Below, piece after piece: positions 50,001 to 61,700 of a stretch of DNA of 64,000 nt (position 1 is its first letter; each line of letters opens with the position of its first letter). A program made the position numbers and the translations under genes. The stretch is taken from contig OZ012689.1 in NCBI GenBank assembly GCA_963942565.1, positions 20,585,160 to 20,649,159 of the forward strand, written 5' to 3'. Under the pieces are notes generated by a model. That model was not told the DNA's origin, ran no database searches, and was given only the letters and a program-made list of their open reading frames with translations. The DNA comes from Maea johnstoni. Lineage: Eukaryota; Annelida; Polychaeta; Spionida; Magelonidae.

Positions 50001-53000
50001 CCAAATGTGACATTGTCGCACCAGCATGCAACAGAGGCTTCAAAACATGTGACAAGCCAAAACAACGAATGTCTGTAGTTCTTGGAAAAAAACATGACCA
50101 ATTTGAGCCAATCAGCTATTTAAATTGATTTATTTTTTCTATACAGTATTTTTTTCACTTAAGGATGCCCGCACCAGTTTTTTTTTTGTCCTCGGATTTT
50201 TTTAATTTTTGGATATGTTATATATTGTGGGACAAAACTAAAGGAAATTTAAAAATAAATTGGCTGTTTGGCCGATTTTTTTTGCTAGAGACAATTTTGT
50301 GATTTTTGAAAAGTGGCCATTTGAGGGAAAAGGGGCCGCCACATAGCGCATTGTAACATTTTAAGCTCATTCTGGGTTTTTCGTGCACAGAAAAATAAAT
50401 TGTCGATCTTTATAAGCGTAAATTCGCATGCAGGTAAAAGAGTAGTTCCCCTTTTTGCTTGCACAGACTGTGTTTCAAAACCTACTATATTTTCTGCATA
50501 GCCTAAGGTGGAATGGTAGGGGTTGAGTTAAAAAACCTTCACTTTTTTCCAAAACGGACGATTATTTAAAGCAATTTATCACACGTAATGAATTGTAAAA
50601 AAAATCTTAGTCCGAAGGATTTTTTTATTTTTTGATATGTTGTTGCCCTGTAAATTTGCATTTCATATTTGAAATAAAAATGGGGGTGTTTCGAGCTACT
50701 TTTTTTGCTACAGAGCTATAAGTGAAAGGGTACGTTTTTTGCTTTTTTATGAAAATGGAAAGACAATGACGCACCCTTTGTTTCCCTATTGTCGTGGCAA
50801 CAATAGGAGGGAACTCCCACTGTTGGAGTCGTGTTGCGCTCGCTAAGAAGCAAATATAGGGCAATATATAACACATAATGAGTTGTAAAAAAATATTTAG
50901 TCCGAAGGATTTTTTTATTTTTTGATATGTTCTTGCTCTGTAAAATTGCATTCGATATATGTAATAGAAATGGGGGTGTTCCGAGTTACTTTTCTTGCCA
51001 CAGAGCTACGAGTGATAGGGTACGTTTTACGCTTTTTGGCAAGCAAAATTGTCAATGTCCCGTGGCAACAATAGGGAAATTCCCTTTGTTAGAGTCGCCA
51101 GAGGGGGTGGGGGGACCCGCCAATTTTATGCCTCCATAAAAAGAGTTTTAATTTATCAAGACCTCCCGCACAAATGGTTTTGAATTAATTATCTTAAATA
51201 CCCCCATCCCCATACTTATGTATTACTCTTTAAAATAGCGACTATGGAGAAATATGCAAGCAACACAATACACTTATAAACAAGTCTTTATTACGGGGAA
51301 ATGAAAAATTGTCACCAAGCGACTATAACGTCACCGTGCAATTTCAATTTTTGCCGTCGGTTCTATTTCCATACATTTGAAGGGCCAATCAGTATTTTTT
51401 GTTATTGTACAGTATTGTATATTTATTGACTGTAACTGGTTTACAAAAATCATACAAATACAAAATTATATATACGCAAACAGAAAAGAAATACAAATAA
51501 TACAAAACTAACAAAGGTACAAAAGGAAAACACTCTTTTAAAGAAGAACTAAGTAAAATAAAGGATGGAGGGTACGAGAATAGAAAATTAGAAAAAGTGG
51601 TATTAACCCCTTTCTCCAGAAGACTAGAGCTGTGCGTACGAAAATCGTAAGGAGATTTTTATATACATAGCAGTGTCAACAGTACTAGTAAAAATTCTCA
51701 CGCAAACTTATATAGGTAATTTTGTCAGCACAACTCAATGGAGAAAAAAGATAAGTTGAATTAGAGGAGAGCCCCACAAAAAAGTGCACTTATACCGTCA
51801 GCTACTACCTCTAAATCATCTGAAAGTGAGCTAAAAAAGTATTCCATCTACATATTTCTACTTCTTCCTCGTGTACAGATCCTATACATCTTACTCCCAT
51901 AAGTGCATGTAATCTTCCAAAAGTCAATCATAATTTGAACATCAACAATATCACAGTATTTACCAAGTATAGTTGCAAGTATATCATCGGACAAATCCAC
52001 TATTTGTTTTCCTATTTCACTTGGCATCTTATTGATTTCTGAGAACATTTCTCTCCTAATTTCATAAGTAGAGGAGCATTGTAGTATATTATGTTTTGCA
52101 TCTTCTAGAATAAAATCATCACATTGTTCACAGACTGTTTCACTAAAAGCATATAATTATCACATTTTAATAGACTCACGCCCGTGGGCGGGGGGGGGGG
52201 GATGGGTTGGGGGGTGGGGCACTTGGGTTTTTAGGGGGGCGCATACGCTTGTTGTCAAAATTTAAAAATAACCCTAGAGCACTGATTTCTGGTCAAAAAA
52301 GCACCCTTTTTTTAAGAAAACGCTGATTTTTTTCCAATAAATAAACAGCCCTTCTTTTATCAAAACACTGACATTGGATGAACAGGAACACGTATTTTAA
52401 CTTAAGATTTTATAATCCTCAGCGTGTTTAGCGGCAGCAAGTGGTGGCAGCAAACTCGGAATCCCAGTCACTTCGGGAGTCACTCGGCGTCAGAGACGCG
52501 TATATTTCGTGGATTGTAAGGGGATTTTGACCCCCATACTTCGTACCTGGGTACAAAAAAGTACCCTTCTTTTACAAAATCGCGGACATGCGGAGGTCTT
52601 AAAAAAAGACCCCTTCTTCCGCGAAATACGTAACGCAGGTGCGGCCCCCCTCTGTACCTGAGTGCCCCCCCCCCCCCTTCCCGGGGACTCACGTTACATA
52701 AAATTCTAACCATAACCTCACATCTTCTCATGTACCCGTGTTCACTATCGGATATCTGCCACCACACACAGTGAACGTTCATTTTCAAGTTTCATTCGGT
52801 TTTAAATAAAATGTATAAAATCTAATGAAATGAATGTGACTTTAAAGAAATGTCATTATGTGAGAGATGGACTGACTTTAAAAAACGTAGTAAATTCATC
52901 AGGTAACTACGTACGAACTAGTCTTTATCAAGTTACAAGCCCTGCCTGGAGGCTACTGGCAGTAAATTTGCATTCAGATGAGTTATATTGAATGCAAAAT

Positions 53001-56000
53001 ATAAACTATAAATGTCACCGATTCTTCATTGCTAGGACAATACTAGAAAAACAATTACTAGTTTCTTTAATCGTCGATTGCTGTTGGTCAATAAGACATC
53101 AATCCAACTGTAACGAAAATATTGGGGTAGGCGATAATGATACTGTTAATGATACTCATAAGTCAGATGACGTTCGTCTATAAACGTGTACGCATATTTT
53201 TAGAGCGTGTTTTTCGACCAATTTCGACCTCTATATAAGTGAATATTTACGACATGTAGTTATGCAATGTCCAAGGCCGAGCATTAACGCACTGAAATGT
53301 TTGATATTTTGAAAAACATCAGCAGATACATTGGAACTATATTTAATGATAACTGTGCCGAAACATTCAATTGTTTGATAGGAAAGGAGACTAAATACCT
53401 GGATAGAGATACTATGCATACCATATGGTTGATCTCTGGAATATTTCCCGGGGGGGGGGGGGGGGGGGGGGGCACTCAGGTACAGAGGGGGGTCGCACCC
53501 GCATTACGTATTTCGCGGAAGAAGGGGTCTTTATCAAGACCTCCGCATGTCAGCGATTTTGTAAAAGTAGGGTACTTTTAAAAGATAAAAAATAATACTT
53601 TCCCGGTTTTCCTGATCCTTTACAGCTTTAACCATTTCACTTTTTTCAGCAATTAAGTTGAACGGCGAACAACACTGCATGAAAACGTAATTCATCCCCC
53701 CCTTTTACGCACACATATTGTAAAAGGTTCATGTTTTATTCTGGAAAATTTCGTTGCCTTTGTGCGAACGGCAGACAAATAATTGCTAAATCTCTCAACA
53801 GTACGCTACGGCGGGATTTATGTCGCATCCATCCCTGACATTCATGTCATCACTCATGCCTCACTCCCATGATATGCGCAACAATGGGACGTCTCCCAAC
53901 AATCGAAAAAAAAACTGGTGCGGGCATCCTTTAGTGAAACAGTCCATAGATTAATTTAGGTCTTTACTATTGCTACACAGGCTGATATAGCTATGCTACC
54001 TGGAGACAACATTTCTACTAATTAACAAACAGCAGTCACAAAAAATTGCTACATGCTCAAGGACCTATTGACTGTGCTCCAGGACTTGAATATTTTGACA
54101 CCTCTATAACATAACACCAACATAGTCAGCCTACTTTGAGCTGCTCTATGGACGAATGGGTTTGTAATTTCCCTTATCTCTATAACCTGGGAACTTAACC
54201 CTTTTGCTGCTGTTTGGCCATTGCCTAATGATGCAAAAAATCTGAAAAATGACTGAAACCCTGGCAAATGGGTACTCGTCTGAGAGTACTCAGTGAGAGC
54301 TATCCAATGAGGACCAACATGACAGGGTTTAGATGGTTTTCCAAGATTTTTGCGTCATTGTGCTTTGGATGAAAGTAGCCTTAGTATTGAAAGGGTTAAT
54401 TGTTGAATTTTAGATGTAAAAGATTGGTTTCACTTTTCGTTTCATAGTCTGTGTCCAGTGAGACTGACAGTTACCAGTTCCTCTACGTAGCTCATGACCA
54501 GGAGGTGATTGGGGTCAGCAGGAAGTTCCTGATACGAAACACCAACCTCACGGACGACTTCCCGGTGGTCCATCTAGACAGGCTCCTGGAGAGACTGACG
54601 CCACCTACTTGCTTCACCGGACAACCACAATCTAACACAAACAGACACCAAGGTAAGTTAGAATCATTATTTGGCGCAAAAAAAAATTGAGGGAAGATTT
54701 TCTCAAGGAGTGGAGATACATGCAGCCCTTCATTACATCCTATGGCTTTACAATAGCTGTAGGATTTATGTTTCTGTTCAAAGGCAATAAAAAAGACACT
54801 GTGAAGTAGAGCTGCACTCACCACTCACGAACTCGAGTGGCTCGAACACTAGGGCAGGCGAGCCGAGCTCGAGCTGAAGTCCTCAACTCGCGAACTCGTC
54901 TATATTTGGAACACAAACGTAATACAGAACACCTAACACAAACGTTCTTATTTCTGCTTATCGCTGTCAGGTTTTGTTTACAATCTCCAATAAATACAGG
55001 CAGTGTTGAGCGTTATACTGACCTTTGTACCGCTCTATAGAAAGCAATATGTAAATATAGATATGTATTCTTCTATGCAAGCACATTTTAAAATGAAATA
55101 ACCATGTAAATGTTAGCAATTCTCCATCAGTAAGTATTTCTTTCTTAATTGGTGGGCTGAATAATGAATAATTATTGCAAAAACCGCGAATCCACGAGCT
55201 CATGAGCTCACGAGTGAAAGTGGTGGTGAGCTCATGAGTTAATCTCCTTCTGTGAGTGCAGCTCTACTGTGAAGCAGTTTTCATTTTTGAAACTGCCCAA
55301 AAAGTGAAGGCATATCTGTGAGAAAGCAAGTAGTCAGATCCAAACATTTGACACTCAGCCCATATATTGTGATGCAGATATCTAGGAGGCTGTCTTCAAG
55401 GCCCATCAGTCTAATGCATTGCACAGCCACTGTTGTTGAAGTCTCACAGTCAGGATTCCTGCTTGAATCATGTGAGGATGTTGGCAGTGACTATGGGGTA
55501 ATCAGTGTTTGTTTTTTTGTAATTGGTGTTCTCTTCTGCGATCATTTGGCTGGTCAAGGTTTAGCTTTGAATGACAGAAGATGTAAAGTTAAATGTATTT
55601 TTATAACATTTACAAGCTATATGGTATTTTCATTTTCAGATATTGTTACCTCATATGAGCTGACCAGATCCAAGAGCGAGGACAACCAGGTGTTTGTACT
55701 GCCGCACACAGACTCCACTAGTTTGGTATCAGAGTTCGAGAGGATAGAGCCAATGAGAATAGTCAGCCTAGATGACCTTGACCTTCCTCAGGAACCGACC
55801 AATGAGAACACGGAAAGAAGCCTGGTACCTTACAGGCCAATCATTCCTATCTATTCACAGGATAACACCAAAAAGGTACCATATCATCAGTTTTTTATTT
55901 GAATGCAGTACTTTCAACTCGTGCATTATTTATTAATGAATTCGATTGACACATTTTTATTGCAGGATTAGTTGAAGTGCAAATACTGAGATATTGGTTA

Positions 56001-58685
56001 AAATGGCAGAGTAAATGGTTTATGGCAAAGCAAATGAATATCATTCCAATTTGACTTTTCTGAAGGAAACATTGAAGATTTGAGGAAGAAAAAATATGAG
56101 AACCTAGAAAGAAATTTTTGAAAGGGGGTTGGTGTTTATCAATAAAGAATTAGGTACCCATATGATATATGCTGTTTTGATTACTGTCAATAAAAACAAA
56201 CTAAAAACTTAATTTTGTATTCATAAGTAGACCAATTATGCAGCTAATTCTTAATACCCAATATTTTAATATCCATGAATCTTTGTTTGCAGTTAGAAAA
56301 GGAAGAACTTCTTACTCCAATTAAGACTACAAGACTTATAGAACAAGCTAAGCAACGAAGCAATCCCCACTTTAGTGTGGTAAGTTTCATTATTGTTTGC
56401 TATAGATCCTCAAATCTTTAATTACTTTTCAATTACTAATAGAGGATTAATGGCTTGTTGGGAATTTTAATCATTCATAATATGGGTTGCAATTTTTTTG
56501 TTTGTGAATTGTGAATTTATGTCAAAACCACAAAGGTCTTATTTTGTTCATTCTGACTCCTGTGACACAATTTACTGTAGAAATGGCATACCTCCCGGAA
56601 AAATGACTATATTTTGGGTATTTCCTGTTTTGTTTTTAATTATCCTGGCCCGCACACCTCTGCCACACCATACCAACAAAAATATTTTAAAATATCGTTT
56701 TTAATTTTGAACCCAATATGTAAGTTCCGGAAGATTAATTCCACCTTAAAATTACGCGATTTTCAGTATTAGAAGGACATCATCATTTATTATTCAATGC
56801 TTCGTCTTTCTTCTTTGTAGAAATCAGCTCTATTTTTCGATGACATGATTGATGAAAGCCACGTTCATCAGATGTTCCAGGAGGTGATTCATGAGCTTCT
56901 CCATGTGGAGAGGCCATTTGAAGACAGGTCTCCGCAAGTGACTGAGATCCCTTTGTCTACTCCGTCATTCACACAGGGGGCTGTGGTGCCTTACACATCC
57001 CATACGCCACCTAGGGGCTGCGCTGGAAGCAAGTGCTACAAATGCCAGAAGGCGCGCTTTCAGGTGATGGCGGCGAGAACCAGATTCCGCCACATAAAGA
57101 AGAGCCTGAAACGCACCAGGAAAGCGCTTCACGAAAAGGAGGATATTCTCTTTATGAAGGTGAGTGTCTACCATTGTTTTACCCTTATAACCTATATGCT
57201 GGTTGTGGCTAATTTGGACAATACAAAATAATGCAAAAAAAACTAGAAAATAACAGATACCCTGCATGACACATGGTTACTCACATGGGTACTGAGGGAG
57301 AGTTATCCTATGAATACCAACATGACAGGGTTTAGATGGTTTTCAAAAATCTTTGCATCCTTGTGCTTTGGATGAGAATAGCCTCAGCATTGGAAGGGTT
57401 TACCCGTTCCTGCCTGTAGTGCCAGATCATTCTGACTTGTTACGGCAATATCTGTCTTCTAGAAACACTTAACGGTAACCTCCCAGATCGCTTTGAATAC
57501 AATTCATGCTTCATGCAGCCGGGTGGTGAGATAATTTTGAGAATAACTCAAATAATCAAACAGTATCTCAAAATTGTGGCAGGAAGACTGCTACTTGAGC
57601 AGGTAATGCTACAGTGAATCGAAAATAAGTTTTCCAATTCCTTGTAGTTTTCAATTTTTTTTCATGTTTGCTGAATCACATGTACAAAGAAAGTATATCA
57701 ATGATGCTCTGATACATCTTAATCAAATTTGAAATAGAGCAAAAATTTGAATGACATTAAAATGCATGTTGAACTGTTTGTGTTCCGGATAATATTTTTT
57801 CAAAAAATCATAAGATAGTGTTTCCATAAAGCATATATACTAAAAGAAGTCTTATTTTGGGGCTACTCTGATGACAAATAGGTTAACCCATTCATGCTTG
57901 TATAGTGCCCAAAACCGCCTGCCTATTAGTAGGATATATCCCTAGCCAAAGCATTTCTCAGCAATTTTTTTAAGACAAATGTTAATCCAAAACTGACCAA
58001 CAACTGTACTTCAAAGAGTTTTCCAATTAATGCCTATGCCTGAAGTCATTTTCAAAATTGTGATAGGTGTAAACGACACTTATCATGGTAATATCTAGGC
58101 ATGAATGGGTTAAAATACCATAGATCTACTCACAATTGCAACCACCAGGGTAATTGGGAAATCCTTGGCAGGTATTTGTTGATGAAAATGCCATTGACGC
58201 CTATACTATTTTTGCGCTGTATTAGGAAAGCCTACTTGAGGAGCTGGCCAATCAGATCAAGAACCTCATCAGCGAGAACTGCAATCTGGCCACCGTCAAC
58301 GAGCGCCTGTTCAAGCGGCTCGGTCCAGACACACAGACTCACCAGCACGAGTCCGGCCGCAAGGGCTTCGTGGTGCGCATCCAGGAGCTGGAGCTCCGCA
58401 GCAAGAACCTGTTACGCGTGATACGGCACAGAGGCGATCAGCTACGCACGCAGCAGAAAGACTGCCAGGCACTCAAGGAACAAAATGTGAGTTTATTGTG
58501 TTTATCATCTTTTTTTTGAGGGCCTCAGCATAAATGAAATATGAGTGTGCAATTTCATTTATTAAATTCTTTTTTTGGAGGGCCTCAAAGTAAATCAAAA
58601 TCTGCATTAGACTGTGTTGCCCTCATTACTGTTATTATTGTTAGTAGAAGTAGTAGAAGTTGTAGTAGTAGTAGTAGTAGTAGAC

Positions 58686-58742
<57 letters not shown>

Positions 58743-61700
58743 ACTAGAAGTAGTTACTAGTGTTGTTATAAGTATTTCTATCATATTAACTCGATCATGC
58801 CTCCAGAGACCCCTAAGATGTCCTGACTATTTTAGTGCGTTTGTGACCTGAGCAATTTTTAGGAAACATCTGAATGAGAAATGATGAGTGGCATTCAAAT
58901 CACAGGGCTAGGTGACAAAACTATTGATGATGCTCGCATGGTTCTTTGATGGAAATTCTGCACCACTCTGAGGAAAAAAAATGTCATTGTTGCAATTCTT
59001 GATATCAATCAATGTACTTTTAAAGCCTCTATGATTGCCAGATTTTAACACTGTATATAATTTATTTGATATTGCTTGGACAGTCAAGTATTTATATGGT
59101 TCATGTGCTTTATCCCAGCTGGAGCTTGGCCGCCACCTGGTGGAGGAAAAACAGCACTGCTGCAAAGCCGAGCAGCACATTGACAATATCATGTACACGC
59201 TCTCCCTGGAGGGCTTCAAGGAACTCATCGATAAAGCAGGTAATACGATCCACATACCTTGTTATTCCGGGTCCTCAGTAAAAAGGGTTGGTGAGGGTGC
59301 AGGGCTCGACGCTAAGGGTGAACCTATGGCCCCAGGCCAGTAAAAATTTCCAAAAACAGCTTCGGGCCAGTAAAAAAAGACTTCAACTGGTCCTACAAGG
59401 CTAGTAAACATTTGGAGACATTCTTGTTAAAAGGTTTCCCCCTGAGAATGTCCCCAATTGTTTTTGAAATAAATGAAGATAAGATTTATAAAGATAAATG
59501 TTGTGGTGAATCTTATGCAATGTTCTTTCTTGTTATGTTAAAGAAAAAATGTAGGACCAGTAAACCTTTTGCAGGACCAGTAGATGCTAGGTGTTACTGG
59601 TCCTACAGGGCCAGTATCATTTCAAGTTAGCGTTGAGGCCTGGGGTGTATTGATTACATGATCTCTTTGGACTCGTACAGACATTGTTGGTGCCCTCTGG
59701 GATTTTACATGTAAACTTTGCTTACATTGGACAAATAGTGACCAAGTAAAAGTGTTTAACAGAAATATGAGTTTTGTCATTAACATTTACATATTTTCAG
59801 TGATTTGGGACCAGTGCTTTTCTCTGGGACACAAGTAAGCCAGTGGAGGTTTTCTATACTCATGTACTTCTCAACATGCATGCATTTGTTTATATTATAA
59901 AATGATATTGCAGGGTCAGTTACAAATATAATAATAAAGAAATTTAAAGACAACATTTTCGTCAAAAAAGGCAGAATAAAGACTTGAAAAACTGTTATTC
60001 TTTTTACACAGGGTTGCTGGGAAAGCAAGGTCTGAGGGAATCCCCAGATTGTCCAATTTTCAAAGGGGGTTCCCACATCCAAAACATTATAAAGGGACAC
60101 TGAAATTGGATAATGTAATCAAATAAATATGATATAAGCAATACTTTTAATTTTATTTTTATAATTATTCCTAACCCAATTGACTGGGTGTACCTTAGAA
60201 GGTACAAAAATAGCACAATAACATGTGTGTATCACATAAGCATTCTTTGTAACAGGGAATCCCTTCTTTTCAAAGGAGGTTCTCAAAGTAAATAATTTAA
60301 GAAATAAAAATCCATTAAAAATGGGGAATTTTCCTTAAGAATAACATGGTGATATTTATATGGGTTTCATTTTTCCATTATAAAAATCAATAATACACAT
60401 TTGCCATTGGTGTGGTAATCCCCTCCTTTTCAAAGGGGCCAAGAGTAGCCAGACATCTCTAAATACAAACTGTATGTTGTTATCTAATTCAGGCACAGTC
60501 ATTGATCTGCGTGGTCGTGAAGGCAACGAAGTTGACCTCCATGGCTGGTCAGTGGCGAAGAGCAGCCAGATGGAGAGACTGACCAGGCGCGTAGCAGCGT
60601 ACTGGAGGACCATCCAGGACCTGCAGGACAGCACTGACCAACTCAACAATAACCTTAAAATGGTCACCGCCAAAAATAAGGACACACTGAAAGAAGTGGA
60701 GGTACGTCAAGTGATTCTGATTTTATGCACTATCCACTGGAGATGTTTTAGAAGCTAATTCAGAAGGTCTTGGTTAGAAGGAACTCTTGAAGACCATTTA
60801 GTAATGGGATGTGGGGCTGCCCCAGTGGCTAAGTGGTCTAATGCATAATGCAACAATTGCTCACTATCAGTGTGTCTCACCACTGCACAAGGTTGCCATT
60901 GATTCTAGAATTGTTCTGCCTAAAAAAAGTGACAATAAACTTTATGTGAAATATACACCTGATTATACCATTTCGCTTAAACGGTATTTTTGCAACCCAC
61001 CTGATTTTAACATTATATTTGTAACACACTGATTTTCCCTTGTTTTCCTCTCTGTGGTAGGCGTGCAGCAAGAGGTGCTCGGTGCTGGAGAGCGAGAACG
61101 CTCGCCTGAAGGAGCTGCTTAACATTATATTTGTAACACACTGATTTTCCCCTGTTTCCTCTCTGTGGTAGGCGTGCAGCAAGAGGTGCTCGGTGCTGGA
61201 GGGCGAGAACGCTCGCCTGAAGGAGCTGCTGGCCGAGGCCCAGGAGAAGGAGGGCTCCATGAGCCATTTCATCATCTCGGAGCGCCGGCAGCGGCACGAG
61301 CTGATGGTGCAGCACCGCCGGCAGGAGAGTGAGCTCCAGGACCGCATCATCACGCTGCAGAACGCACTCGCTGCGGCACAGCTCATCAGAAAACAGGTCA
61401 GTCTTCGACAGTAGTCTACCTTAGGGCTGGTAGCCTTTGTGATACGCTAGCGCTAGACCTACATCAAATTAAGAAGTGCTTTAGCAATAGATAGTATAAG
61501 ACCATTTTCATTTTCACAACAAAATGAGTATGTTAAAAGTTGTTTTAGATCTTGAAGAAGCTTGTAGGTATTCGGTCTAAATAGTCTTTGCTAAATGAGT
61601 TTCCCCCGAAATAGGTCCAGCACAAAATCGGTCTCTGATACAATTGTCCTTGTCAGAATTTTGAAGCTGCCATCAAACATAGCAAATACAATGCTAAATA

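Larger units (their letters stand above)
50162..53930. mobile_element. 3.77 kb PIF/Harbinger-like non-autonomous element
   Basis: The ends AGGATGCCCGCACCAG and CTGGTGCGGGCATCCT are perfect 16-base inverted repeats followed by T/A runs. TTA is duplicated (50159-50161, 53931-53933). Rejoining the flanks gives CACTTAGTG, which fits the CWCTTAGWG target described for PIF-type elements. No transposase or Myb-like ORF was seen. The interior holds a tandem repeat (50580-51110), a truncated LINE (about 51410-52165) and G/C-rich hairpin repeats (52182-52695, 53444-53590). It lies in intron 2 of the receptor gene. Confidence 0.8.

Noticed and set aside
58541-58747. Ser/Val repeat ORF
   Set aside because: It is produced by the (GTA)n microsatellite.
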